Below are positions 34,001 to 41,950 of a stretch of 64,000 nt of DNA, one piece after another. The DNA lies in assembly GCA_902799745.1 (NCBI GenBank), contig CADCBQ010000016.1, positions 1-64,000 on the forward strand, written 5' to 3'. The position numbers and the translations under genes were made by a program. The stretch comes from Fibrobacter succinogenes (lineage in GTDB: Bacteria > Fibrobacterota > Fibrobacteria > Fibrobacterales > Fibrobacteraceae). Each line of letters begins with the position of its first letter. The first letter of the stretch is position 1. The notes below the pieces were generated by a model. That model did not search any database and was not told the DNA's origin. It worked only from the letters and a program-made list of their open reading frames with translations.

Positions 34001-34957
34001 CTCCAGAAGGCTATGAGCCAGTACTCTAAGTCTGCTACCTACGCATCTGAACGCTGGACCTTCAAGGCCACCAACAAGATGGGTATGCTCTTCGTGACCA
34101 TGGCTGCCAAGATCCGTGAACAGGAACTCAATGGTAAGAAGGAAGAAGAAAAGTTTGCTGAACGTATCGGTATCGTGCAGCAGCTCCCGAGCTACTATGA
34201 ACAGGCTCGTCCGATCTTCCAGAAGAACATCGACCTTGCTCGCGACCAGGGCTTCTACAACCAGGACGTGATCGAAGCTGAAGAAGGCTACATTGAAATG
34301 TACTACCAGGGCTGCGCTGTGTTCGTCGAAGTGGCTGACGCATTCGCTAACTCTCCGCTGCCGGACTCCGCTTCTATCGTGAAGGAATACGTTGAATACG
34401 AAGGCATGGCCAAGGAAGACGCAGTTGAAGCTGTCCACGAAGACTTGGAAGCTTACCGCGAAGAATTGACCAACCGTTCTAACGGCGCTAAGGAACTCGC
34501 TGTCCCGCAGTGCGCAACCGGTATTAAGGCTGCTGCTCACTACGGCATCGAAAACCAGTGGACCGAAAAGCTCTTCGAACTCCTCAAGACTCTCGATGAA
34601 AACAACGAGACCTTGAACACCAAGATCGAAAAGTTCGACCCGTCTACCTTGTTCTCTGACCCGGCTTACTTCAAGACCAAGGCTCGCTTGGAACAGATTG
34701 CTAAGTCCGAAGTCATGACTCCGGAAGAACAGATCACGACCTACCGTGAAATCATCAAGGACGCCAAGGCTGAAAACGAAAAGCTGAAGGCTGAACTTGC
34801 TGACCTCCAGAAACAGCTCGCTGGTGGCTCTGCTTCTACTACTTCCTCTTCCATGAACTCCATGGACGAAGAACCGGAAACTGCCGCTGAACCGGAAGCT
34901 GCTCCTGCCCCGAAGGCCAAGAAGAAGGCCGCCAAGAAGAAGGGCAAGAAAAAGTAG
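31070..34957 (+). CDS. Giant exported TPR protein (1295 residues)
   Basis: Signal peptide (MKKFLLVGAIVCSLVGSSFA) followed by more than 20 TPR-like helical pairs across about 60-1050, e.g. YFLEYIDKYPKEDKTP, AVQSFKRLMSINPDYIDAP, AYLALVKRYPLIDIADKA and LAYKRYPKDERTPGYLYSA. It then has a coiled coil (about 1220-1255, AKAENEKLKAELADLQKQL) and a Lys/Ala-rich tail. Such proteins are periplasmic scaffolds; large TPR proteins in the Myxococcus Glt gliding complex are a functional analogy, not a shown homology. The codon pattern is of the highly expressed kind. It lies between the barrel-TPR gene and the TolQ-like gene. Confidence 0.83.
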   Translation: MKKFLLVGAIVCSLVGSSFAASDPCKDKVNEAKKLAAKCKAMPKGSEKTQCANSYKVLKHQAEQACRSGGLDEKGMEDAIRQWEKQVNNCKGKQNKRCASALQQLGHYQFQLEEKHFLDKNAQYEEDVAWCADRDNKPAKCANIDQLPKADHQKSLGYFLEYIDKYPKEDKTPTVIYQAAAVQEASGEDEKAYKLRMRLVENFPDNGLVPKAWLRIAEYHFMNRKFRDAVKAYKKVTGFETLTGKEAALAMYHLAESYYNIAEYETAAIKYYEYIIGADKGKYPADLRAEAMDFMAASFSDLEGGGVAEAEAFLKDKKVPFKDSVYYRIGMKNKDHDRNEEAVQSFKRLMSINPDYIDAPLADIAMIEILIIQQKFEEAQQHRYTVVKRYDRNSSWYKKNQKYPESVKNAETAIRGAMLDIPQYHHARAAKLTKEGDLEAGKKQYAEAIKAYEAFLKRYAKEPTWDEYKVHINLALVYQEMGQFANAAKMFNWIVDTDTTRYGRRPMGSEALLKKEEAAYNAVLMMDQSRENAKKKKYGDDAVKAYKSEETKAYFDQVNKYMAKFGQNKEAAELAYNAAIVHYDAKQFKVAVGVLRKLKQDFPKHQYILLISRMLAQSLLESGSYDESLTEFEWLYKQYTQVKETRNDSMAKEIEKAIAYVLFQMAEQSVKQGQYQKGAEAYLALVKRYPLIDIADKAVFEAGAAYEKDQQFIKAAETFMILPKQYAKSPLTIKGIVRAGDAHKKAANLKKNDKAYYEQEYREAAQTYLFITNNFPQDSMAFMAIGSAAQVYDTIADKKSAAVTYELAYKRYPKDERTPGYLYSACLSYDEAKMTDEAIRCNKDLVRDYPKSSYALDAAFSIPMAYGNAKKWDIAATEYHNFIKAYGQEDKEKLIAAYIGAARAYMELKEEDKAVEDYRKTLEAYDKYGLQIKNADPGVPAEAAFYLGEYEYHKMDPYVLKGKEKEKAKIIKQLVDILQKAMSQYSKSATYASERWTFKATNKMGMLFVTMAAKIREQELNGKKEEEKFAERIGIVQQLPSYYEQARPIFQKNIDLARDQGFYNQDVIEAEEGYIEMYYQGCAVFVEVADAFANSPLPDSASIVKEYVEYEGMAKEDAVEAVHEDLEAYREELTNRSNGAKELAVPQCATGIKAAAHYGIENQWTEKLFELLKTLDENNETLNTKIEKFDPSTLFSDPAYFKTKARLEQIAKSEVMTPEEQITTYREIIKDAKAENEKLKAELADLQKQLAGGSASTTSSSMNSMDEEPETAAEPEAAPAPKAKKKAAKKKGKKK

Positions 34958-34975
34958 CGGTAAAAACAATTTTAC

Positions 34976-35009
34976 GGGGAACCTAGTTCATAGGGTTCCC
35001 CTATTCTAT
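34976..35009 (+). terminator. Hairpin between the TPR gene and the TolQ-like gene
   Basis: 8-bp stem GGGGAACC / GGTTCCCC followed by TATTCTAT; a moderate terminator. The rest of the 187-base gap is AT-rich and probably holds a promoter I cannot place precisely. Confidence 0.6.
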
Positions 35010-35144
35010 AAGGGTAAAAATGGCGTTTTTTGAGTAGTAAACAAGATTTTACCGGCTCGACTACACAATTTTGCCCTAAAAAAGATTAAATATGAACAAA
35101 GATTTTTCAAAATAAACCAAAACACTCAATCAAGGAGTACTCTA

Positions 35145-35765
35145 ATGTCTAAAATGCTTCAATCCTTCAGCCCTGAATCTGATGGTTACCAGTTCATGTG
35201 GATCATCCTCGTGGTGTTCATGATTGGCCTCGGCTTCTCTGTTGAACGCTGCCTTTACATCATGGTGAAGAGCGCTAAGGGCCGTAAGGATTTCTTGGCC
35301 AAGTTCGGCACTCACATTTCTGCTCAGCGCTATGACGAAGCTCTCAGCTATGCCAACGCAACCAAGCTCCCGATCGCTCGCGTGATGGCTGCAATCGTTG
35401 CTGCCCGTAACGGTGGTCGCGAAACCATGTCTGCTGCTTGCGACGCAGTGTTCCTGACTGAAGCTCCCCGTCTGACTCGTTACATTAGCATCATCCAGGT
35501 TATGGCTTCCATCTCCACGTTGCTTGGACTTATGGGCACCATTTACGGTCTGATCTACACCTTCGACGCTGTGGCTAACAAGCCGGCTGCTGAACGTGCT
35601 AAGGCTCTTTCCGACGGTATTGCTATCGCTATGGGTACCACGCTCCTCGGCCTTCTCTCCGCTGTGCCTCTTCTGGTCATCGTGGGCCTCCTCAACATGA
35701 ACTCCGAACGCCTCATCCAGGAAATGGAAGAAAAGGGCCTCAAGATTATCAACTCCCTCGCTTAA
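35145..35765 (+). CDS. TolQ/ExbB/MotA-type proton channel subunit
   Basis: A 206-residue inner-membrane protein with three predicted membrane helices (about 15-38, 125-147 and 164-186) and the conserved SISTLLGLMGTIYGLIYTF and GTTLLGLLSAVPLLV segments of the MotA/TolQ/ExbB family, which with TolR-type proteins turns proton flow into movement. AAGGAG precedes the ATG. It is followed by two TolR-like genes and an AgmX/TonB-like gene with gaps of 39, 2 and 2 bases, so they form one operon. Confidence 0.92.
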   Translation: MSKMLQSFSPESDGYQFMWIILVVFMIGLGFSVERCLYIMVKSAKGRKDFLAKFGTHISAQRYDEALSYANATKLPIARVMAAIVAARNGGRETMSAACDAVFLTEAPRLTRYISIIQVMASISTLLGLMGTIYGLIYTFDAVANKPAAERAKALSDGIAIAMGTTLLGLLSAVPLLVIVGLLNMNSERLIQEMEEKGLKIINSLA

Positions 35766-35804
35766 TCGAAAACAGAGAGATAATTTTAACGGAGTTATAA
35801 AAAA

Positions 35805-36692
35805 ATGGCAAGACAACTTAAGAAACCAGCCAAGCCTGAAGAACCGGACCTGTTGCCGGCGATGGGCTTGTTTACCATCCTGATTCCTATGCTGTTGTCT
35901 ATGACTGCTTTCTCCAAGCTCGCCATTGTCGAAATCAACATGCCCGAACGTAGCATGATGAATATGACTGACGATCCTCCTCCGGAACCGGACCAGCAGG
36001 CTCTGAACCTCTCGCTCGCAATCACGCCGGAATACCTGGTGATTGGTGCCCGCGGTGGTTTCCAGCCGAACGTTTACTTCAAGGAAATGTGGACGTTCCG
36101 TTGCAAGTCCGATGCGCAGTTGATTACCTATGCGCCGGAAGATGTTAAAGCAGCCGTGGAAAGCGGTCATGGTCCCAAGTGCAAAGATGGATCCGAAATG
36201 GATAAAGAGAAGTATCTCTACGAAATCGAAACCATCGAACTCTGGGCCATCAACAAGGAATCCGAAGAAGACCCGGGCCGCGTAATTTGGGCCGTGTATT
36301 CTTCTCAGTCTGAAAATGTACCGGATAGCGCATACGTGGACGGCAACAACGCCTTCCTCGCAGCTCCTGGCGAAGGCGCCATGGGTCTTACCCCGCCGCC
36401 GATGCTCAAGAAGCCGAGCGCTGGTGCTGTTCTCGCAACCCTCACTCCGAACTCGGCTCGTAACCTGAAACCGGATGTGGCTGCAAAGAACATCATCTAC
36501 CCGCTTTCCGCTTACGATTTGATCGCTAAGGACCTGATTCAGATCCATACGCAGTTCATTGACCTCGAAGACGTCGATAACATCATCATCGTTGCTAACG
36601 ACGACACCCAGTTCGACAAGATCATTCAACTTATGGACCGTGCTAAAGAAGCCGGTTTCAGCAAGATCAACCTTGCTAAGCTGGGAGGTTAA
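35805..36692 (+). CDS. TolR/ExbD-like protein 1, no Asp in membrane helix
   Basis: A 295-residue protein with a short cytoplasmic N-terminus, one membrane helix (about 18-42, LLPAMGLFTILIPMLLSM) and a large periplasmic domain, longer than usual TolR (~140). The helix lacks the Asp found in TolR/ExbD (as in PLVDVML); the only nearby Asp is before the helix. It therefore probably does not carry protons itself but may be a structural partner. The C-terminal part (IIIVANDDTQFDKIIQLMDRAKEAGFSKI, given here as a continuous domain of about 30 residues from 263) matches the ExbD periplasmic fold. ExbD assignment is therefore from fold, order and context. Confidence 0.8.
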   Translation: MARQLKKPAKPEEPDLLPAMGLFTILIPMLLSMTAFSKLAIVEINMPERSMMNMTDDPPPEPDQQALNLSLAITPEYLVIGARGGFQPNVYFKEMWTFRCKSDAQLITYAPEDVKAAVESGHGPKCKDGSEMDKEKYLYEIETIELWAINKESEEDPGRVIWAVYSSQSENVPDSAYVDGNNAFLAAPGEGAMGLTPPPMLKKPSAGAVLATLTPNSARNLKPDVAAKNIIYPLSAYDLIAKDLIQIHTQFIDLEDVDNIIIVANDDTQFDKIIQLMDRAKEAGFSKINLAKLGG

Positions 36693-36694
36693 TC

Positions 36695-37189
36695 ATGGCT
36701 AGAAAGACTCGTAAATTTAGCGAAGACGTACCTTTCTCTTTGACGTCCATGATGGACATGATGACCATCATTCTGGTGTTCATGATCAAGAACTTGGACG
36801 CTGAAGGTCAGCTTTTGACCCAGGCCGAAAACCTCATCCTTCCGGTGTCTACCTCCAAGGTGCAGCCGAAGGAAGTGGCTCTGACGGTTGTGGTCGATAA
36901 CAACTACGTTGTGGTCGATAACGCAAAGATCGTTCCTACCGAAGACGTCTTGAAGCAAGAAGATCTTCTTGTGACCAAGGTGGACTCCGTTCTTAAGGAA
37001 CGCCGCGCAACGGAACAGGAACACGCTCTTAAGATGGGCCTTCCTGCTGACGAAGCCGGTAACATCATTGTGCAGATCGACAAGAACATCCCTTACGATG
37101 CAATGTATAAGGTCATGGCCACCTGCGGCTTCTCTGGCTACACGCACATTGCATTCGCCGTTATGCAGAAGAACGGAGGGGAGGAATAA
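36695..37189 (+). CDS. TolR/ExbD-like protein 2, with membrane Asp
   Basis: A 164-residue protein: cytoplasmic N-terminus, one membrane helix containing the catalytic-type Asp in LTSMMDMMTIILVFMI (about 14-29), and a periplasmic domain (about 45-164). This is the normal proton-carrying partner of a TolQ/ExbB channel. Separated from the preceding paralogue by 2 bases (GGAGG overlapping its 3' end) and from the next gene by 2. The pair of one Asp-bearing and one Asp-lacking TolR-like protein suggests a heteromeric stator. Confidence 0.9.
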   Translation: MARKTRKFSEDVPFSLTSMMDMMTIILVFMIKNLDAEGQLLTQAENLILPVSTSKVQPKEVALTVVVDNNYVVVDNAKIVPTEDVLKQEDLLVTKVDSVLKERRATEQEHALKMGLPADEAGNIIVQIDKNIPYDAMYKVMATCGFSGYTHIAFAVMQKNGGEE

Positions 37190-37191
37190 TT

Positions 37192-38130
37192 ATGGCTAAA
37201 AAGAATACTCCCGAAATGGATCCGTTAGTAGCGTCCCTGATGCCGGAATCCGACAAGAAGATGGGTGCTATTGCCGGTATCTCTTTAGTCGTAGCTTTGG
37301 CTATCTGCCTTTGGGCTTCCATGTACGAACAGGTGGTGGACGAAGTCGTGTTCGACGACTCTGCCGCTGCTGATCTTACTGCTTCTATGACCATCGATGA
37401 AAAGAAGGAAGAGAAGAAGGAAGAGAAGAAGAAGGAAGAACCCAAGAAGCCTCGTAAGAAGGCTGGTGGTGGTGGCAAGCCGCGTGGTAAGGGTCAGCCC
37501 AACGCTCCCCAGACTCGTGGCGTGCTTAAGCTTTTGACTGCTCAGACCAAGAACGCATCTGCCGGTGCATACGACCTTATGAAGAACCAGAAGTTCTCTA
37601 AGGACATCGACAAGGTGCTGAAGGACGTGGCTGGCCTCCAGACGACGGGTAAGACCGTTCTCGGTGGTCGTCGCGGTAAGGCTGACGGTGGCTTTAACGA
37701 AGGTTATGCCGAAGGTGGTTCCGGTGGTATCGGTGACGGCCTGGCTGGTCTTCTCGGCGGCGGTGGCGGTGGTATCGCTACCAAGGCTAAGGGCTCCATC
37801 AGAACTCCGTCTGAACGCGATATCGACATGGGTGCCGGTGGTGGTTCTCGTTCCGCTGCTGACATCATGAAGGTTGTGCGTCAGCGTACTCCGGGTCTCC
37901 GCCACATCTACAACAAGTTCCTGAAGAAGAAACCGGGCTTCCAGGGTAAGGTTACCTTGAAGTTCACGATCGCTCCGGGTGGCGAAATCATCAGCATCTC
38001 CATTGCTTCTTCTACGACCGGTTACGGCGAATTTGACGGCGAAGTCAAGACCGCTGTGAGCCGCTGGAAGTTCAGCAAGGTGAAGTCTGGTAACACCACT
38101 GTTACGATCCCGTTCACCTTCACCGAATAA
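37192..38130 (+). CDS. AgmX/TonB-type energy transducer
   Basis: A 312-residue protein: one membrane helix near the N-terminus (about 24-42), a Lys/Glu-rich stretch, a Pro/Lys/Gly linker, a long Gly-rich region (about 165-220), and a C-terminal TonB-like domain (about 225-312) with GFQGKVTLKFTIAPGGEII and VSRWKFSKV, as in the AgmX/PglI C-terminal family. The usual Cys pair of that family is absent. It probably spans the periplasm and transmits force from the TolQ/TolR motor to outer-membrane parts made by the upstream genes. A strong terminator closes the operon. Confidence 0.87.
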   Translation: MAKKNTPEMDPLVASLMPESDKKMGAIAGISLVVALAICLWASMYEQVVDEVVFDDSAAADLTASMTIDEKKEEKKEEKKKEEPKKPRKKAGGGGKPRGKGQPNAPQTRGVLKLLTAQTKNASAGAYDLMKNQKFSKDIDKVLKDVAGLQTTGKTVLGGRRGKADGGFNEGYAEGGSGGIGDGLAGLLGGGGGGIATKAKGSIRTPSERDIDMGAGGGSRSAADIMKVVRQRTPGLRHIYNKFLKKKPGFQGKVTLKFTIAPGGEIISISIASSTTGYGEFDGEVKTAVSRWKFSKVKSGNTTVTIPFTFTE

Positions 38131-38150
38131 TTTGGCGAAAACTTGAAAAA

Positions 38151-38180
38151 AGACCGGACTTTCCAGTCCGGTCTTTTTTT
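38151..38180 (+). terminator. Intrinsic terminator after the Tol-like operon
   Basis: 10-bp perfect stem AGACCGGACT / AGTCCGGTCT with a TTCC loop and seven T. Confidence 0.92.
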
Positions 38181-38294
38181 ATTGCCGCGGCTCGGCCTAT
38201 TTGTTTAAAAAAATTGGCATTTGTTTAAAATATTGTTGCGTTTTTCGTTTAATTAAACTAACTTTAAAACAGAAATTTCAATAGGAGTTTTCCA

Positions 38295-39599
38295 ATGAAC
38301 TTAAGAACAGCTGCCGCGGTTGGTGCCGCATTCGGTATTCTTGGAGTCGGTTCCGCCTTTGCAACGTTTGCACGCGTGGAATCCATGGGCAAGAACACGA
38401 CCTACATCATGGATGATGTTAGCATTTTCGATAACCCCGCTAATGCAAACCTCTACTCCAACTACTTGATCGGTGGCTTTGGTGCTTATACCGATAACGA
38501 TATGAAGGCTGGCGGAAATGTTGATCCGCAGCACCCGACATTCGGTGGTATTTTTTCTATTTCTCTTGGTGACGACAACAATCCGGATCCGAAGTTTACG
38601 ATCGGTGGCTTGTTCGGCCGTCTCAACCAGGACCTCGCCATGTATCTGCCTGACTACGTGCAGATCGGCAAGAGGGGCTATGTCGTTGTTCCCGAAACCG
38701 TAACGAACTTTGACGGTTTCTTGGGCGGCACTCTTACGAGTGGCGACGCTTGGGGCTTGCACATTTACATTGCCCATCAGGATGGTGGCGATCTCGATGA
38801 AAGCGGCACCTACCAGCCGGATAGCAAGGCTTACGCCTCTCTCGTCCAGTTGGACGGTGGTTTGAACTTCCAGATGGGTAGCGGTACTTCTTACGAAGTG
38901 TCCGGCGGCATCGCTCGTATCCAGTATGGCCCGGAACGTCACGACTTCTTCGACGATGGCGATTTCTCCATCCTCGGTAAGGCTCGCGCCTTCTTCACCA
39001 TGGAAGCGATCGACGGTGAACTTGTTCCGGCTGTTTCCATTAAGCTTGCCCAGGCTCCGGGTATCGACGACAAGCACGCTCAGGCTGGCGTGGGTATCAA
39101 CGTGGCTATGGACCGTGGCTTCTTCTGGATGGGCCTTGACTTCATCTGGAATCAGCTGAAGGCTCATGACTGGACCTATGACAAGTCTCTGAATGGCGGC
39201 GCATGGGTGTATGATTCCCGTGAAGATGACGCCAATTGGGACAAGCGTTCCGACATCGGCGGCAAGATCAGCTTCGGTATCGAACGTAACATCTGGTGGG
39301 ATTGGTTCGTGATCCGCGTGGGTGGCCAGAAGTCCATCCTCTACACCGATTGCGACGTGAACTCCAAGAACGAATACACCTCCGACCGTTATGGCATTTG
39401 CAAGGACGACGGTACGTTCTTCTCTACCAACCCGCTGGCTGACGGCTCTGCCGACGACCATGTTGGTTTCGGTTTCGGTATCAACATCGAAGAACGCTTG
39501 AAGATCGATGTGACCGTTGCTGAAGACGTGCTCTTCCGTAACCCGTTCCAGGGTGAAGGCCGCATCTTCTCCAGAGTCGATGCTACCTACTCGTTCTAA
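38295..39599 (+). CDS. Outer-membrane protein, probable beta-barrel
   Basis: A 434-residue protein with a signal peptide (MNLRTAAAVGAAFGILGVGSAFA) and beta-rich, Gly/Asp/aromatic-rich sequence ending RVDATYSF, as for a barrel. The first mature segment (VSIFDNPANANLYSNYLIGG) resembles the PorV/FadL-type NPAN/NPAG motif of this organism. GGAG precedes the ATG. Two direct TTGTTTAAAA repeats and a GTTTAATTAAAC palindrome lie in the AT-rich upstream gap (38181-38280). It follows the Tol-like block but has a terminator before it, so it is separately expressed. Confidence 0.75.
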   Translation: MNLRTAAAVGAAFGILGVGSAFATFARVESMGKNTTYIMDDVSIFDNPANANLYSNYLIGGFGAYTDNDMKAGGNVDPQHPTFGGIFSISLGDDNNPDPKFTIGGLFGRLNQDLAMYLPDYVQIGKRGYVVVPETVTNFDGFLGGTLTSGDAWGLHIYIAHQDGGDLDESGTYQPDSKAYASLVQLDGGLNFQMGSGTSYEVSGGIARIQYGPERHDFFDDGDFSILGKARAFFTMEAIDGELVPAVSIKLAQAPGIDDKHAQAGVGINVAMDRGFFWMGLDFIWNQLKAHDWTYDKSLNGGAWVYDSREDDANWDKRSDIGGKISFGIERNIWWDWFVIRVGGQKSILYTDCDVNSKNEYTSDRYGICKDDGTFFSTNPLADGSADDHVGFGFGINIEERLKIDVTVAEDVLFRNPFQGEGRIFSRVDATYSF

Positions 39600-39632
39600 T
39601 TCATTCGAAATACCTCGGACTTGAATACGAAG

Positions 39633-39657
39633 ACGCCCCTTACAACGGGGCGTTTTC
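39633..39657 (+). terminator. Intrinsic terminator after the barrel gene
   Basis: 7-bp stem ACGCCCC / GGGGCGT with a 7-nt loop, then TTTTC. Confidence 0.75.
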
Positions 39658-39663
39658 TACTTT

Positions 39664-40035
39664 ATGGCTATGAAGAAACTGCTTTGCTTGTGCGCTATTG
39701 CTGCGTTCCTGGTGGGTTGTTCTGAACCGACTGAACGCATTGAGAACAAATTAACGGATTACCTGCAGGACGACTTGAAGTTCATGGTCGCAGAAACCAT
39801 GAAGGCCTCCAAGACTCGCGAGGGGCTCCTGGATACTCCGTATTACCGCGTGAAGGATTTCCGCTTGTTCGATGGTGCCGAAGCCCGCATTTATGCGGCG
39901 TATGCCGAAGTCGATTTCTTTATCTACAAGGATATCGCCATGCACGAAAAGCGCAAGTACCGTTACGATGTGAGTACCCGAGGGTGGGACCGCTACAAGA
40001 AAGAATGGAAGTTTGGCGCTGACTCTCTGCGATAG
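39664..40035 (+). CDS. Small lipoprotein of unknown function
   Basis: A 123-residue protein (or 121 from the ATG at 39670, MKKLLCLCAIAAF) with a lipobox LVGC, so probably lipid-anchored. The mature part is short, with an alpha/beta mix (DYLQDDLKFMVAETM, ARIYAAYAEVDFFIYKD), and is not recognised. There is no Shine-Dalgarno sequence. It lies between a terminator and mreB. Confidence 0.7.
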   Translation: MAMKKLLCLCAIAAFLVGCSEPTERIENKLTDYLQDDLKFMVAETMKASKTREGLLDTPYYRVKDFRLFDGAEARIYAAYAEVDFFIYKDIAMHEKRKYRYDVSTRGWDRYKKEWKFGADSLR

Positions 40036-40085
40036 TTTTTTTTATATTTTTTTACGGTAGTTAAATCTTAAAAAAGGATTGGAAT

Positions 40086-41108
40086 TTGTTCGGCCTCTTT
40101 TCTTGCGATATCGGTATCGACCTTGGCACGGCGAATACGCTTGTTCATGTGGCGGGTCAGGGAATTGTCATTAATGAACCTACGGTTATTGCGGTGGACA
40201 GCAAGAATAACCGTGTTTCCGCCATCGGCTTCGAAGCTAAGAAGATGCTTGGCCGTACGCCTGGCGAAAGCCGCGCCGTGCGCCCCATGCGCGATGGCGT
40301 GATTGCCGATTTCGAATTGGTCGAAACCCTTTTGCAGACCTTTATCAAGCGCGTCCAGAAGTACCCGCTGTGGATGGTGAAACCTCGCGTGGTGGTCGGT
40401 GTGCCCTCGGGTATTACCGAAGTGGAAAAGCGCGCCGTGATCGATGCTGCCAAGCAGGCTGGTGCCAAGGAAGTTCACCTGGTGCACGAACCGATGGCTG
40501 CTGCAATCGGTATGGGTATCCCGGTGGAAGATCCCGTGGGTAACATGATTATCGATATCGGCGGTGGTACTTCCGATATCGCCGTTATCGCCTTGAACGG
40601 CACTGTCTGCAACGCCTCTGTGCGCGTGGGCGGTGACGAAATGGACGAAGCCATTGTCCGTTACCTGCGCACGATGTACAACCTTTGCGTGGGCGATAGC
40701 ACCGCAGAACAGATCAAGATCCAGATTGGCTCCGCAAGCCCGCTCGAAGAAGAACTTTCGATGGAAGTCAAGGGTCATGATTTCTTGGCCGGTATGCCGC
40801 GTACCACGACGATCAACAGCGCCGAAATCCGTGAAGCCTTGAACGAACCTGTAACGGCCATTATCGAAGCCGTGAAGCAGGCCCTGAGCATTACTCCGCC
40901 GGAACTCTCTGCCGATATTTACGACAAGGGTATCATTATGACGGGCGGTGGTTCTCAGCTCCGTGGTTTTGATGAACGTATCCGTAAAGAAACGGGTCTT
41001 TCGGTCAACGTGATCGATGATGCACTGACTTGCGTATGTAAGGGTGCGGCTCGCGTTCTTGAAGATTTGGATAAATATCGTCCGGTTTTGATTGCATCTT
41101 CGAACTAG
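40086..41108 (+). CDS. mreB: Rod shape-determining protein MreB
   Basis: Actin-like filament protein that positions the elongasome. The 340-residue protein has DIGIDLGTANTLVHVAGQG at the phosphate-1 loop, IIDIGGGTSDIAVIAL at phosphate-2 and MTGGGSQLRGFDERI near the end. The start is TTG at 40086, preceded by AAAGGA; there is no ATG in reach that keeps the conserved N-terminus. A TATATT box near 40046-40051 leaves a leader of about 30 nt. It heads the mreBCD-mrdA-rodA operon. Confidence 0.97.
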   Translation: MFGLFSCDIGIDLGTANTLVHVAGQGIVINEPTVIAVDSKNNRVSAIGFEAKKMLGRTPGESRAVRPMRDGVIADFELVETLLQTFIKRVQKYPLWMVKPRVVVGVPSGITEVEKRAVIDAAKQAGAKEVHLVHEPMAAAIGMGIPVEDPVGNMIIDIGGGTSDIAVIALNGTVCNASVRVGGDEMDEAIVRYLRTMYNLCVGDSTAEQIKIQIGSASPLEEELSMEVKGHDFLAGMPRTTTINSAEIREALNEPVTAIIEAVKQALSITPPELSADIYDKGIIMTGGGSQLRGFDERIRKETGLSVNVIDDALTCVCKGAARVLEDLDKYRPVLIASSN

Positions 41109-41122
41109 TTTGACAGGGTTCG

Positions 41123-41950
41123 ATGCTTAGGGCGATTCGCTTTATTGTCGACTTGTTTACGCAAAGGCACGGTATCGTTGCCTTTGTCTTTTTCTTGGTG
41201 TTGGGACTACTGATGCGTCAGTCCCCGACTCCGATCCGTGAAAGCATTGTTTCTACGGCGGTATCCACGCTGTATTTCCCGGCGCAGCGCATTGTTTCTG
41301 CGGTGGGGCATTACAAGGCCTTGGCGGAAGAAAATGAACAACTGAAAGAAGAAAATGCCCGCTTGAGGCAAGAAACGTACCATGCTCGCGAGGGCCTGCA
41401 GGAACTCGCCCGACTGCACACGCTAGTCCGCTTTGATGACAAATGGGATTTCCCGATTGTGACTGCCCGTGTGATTGGGCATAATCCCGGAAGGTTCCTT
41501 ACGACGATGGTGATTAACCGCGGCTCAGAGCATGGCGTGAAAGAGAACATGCCGGTGTTTTCGATGAACGGCCTGGTCGGAAAGATCTCCAAGGCGTCAA
41601 TGACCCATTCCCGTGTACAGCTGCTGGTAGACCCTAACCTTAAGTTGTCTGTAATGGACCGTCGCACTCGCGTCGTTGGCTTTTTGGAATCGATGGATGG
41701 CGTGCGCCTGACTGCATTGGTGCCGACTCACGCCGGTGTGCATGCGGGGGACACCTTAGTGACTTCTGGCCTTGGCGGAATATTCCCGAAGGGAATTCCT
41801 GTCGGTACCGTAAAGGATGTGCGTAAGTCCGACCTCGATGTGATGCGTCAGATGGAAGTGGAACCTTTCCAGGATTTTTCGATTCTTGAAGAAGTGTTCG
41901 TGATGGAAAAGGAACCGGATTGGTTAATCAAGGAGCTGCTCGATGAATAA
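41123..41950 (+). CDS. mreC: Rod shape-determining protein MreC
   Basis: A 275-residue bitopic inner-membrane protein linking MreB to periplasmic wall synthesis. Membrane helix about 18-34, coiled coil about 64-90 (ALAEENEQLKEENARLRQE), then two beta domains typical of MreC, with VINRGSEHGVKENMPVF, LLVDPNLKLSVMDRRTR and TSGLGGIFPKGIPVGTV. It overlaps mreD by 8 bases. Confidence 0.95.
   Translation: MLRAIRFIVDLFTQRHGIVAFVFFLVLGLLMRQSPTPIRESIVSTAVSTLYFPAQRIVSAVGHYKALAEENEQLKEENARLRQETYHAREGLQELARLHTLVRFDDKWDFPIVTARVIGHNPGRFLTTMVINRGSEHGVKENMPVFSMNGLVGKISKASMTHSRVQLLVDPNLKLSVMDRRTRVVGFLESMDGVRLTALVPTHAGVHAGDTLVTSGLGGIFPKGIPVGTVKDVRKSDLDVMRQMEVEPFQDFSILEEVFVMEKEPDWLIKELLDE

Noticed and set aside
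31241..34969. 1242-codon open frame opposite the giant TPR gene
   Set aside because: Same cause. The forward protein has a signal peptide, TPR repeats and a Shine-Dalgarno-type start.
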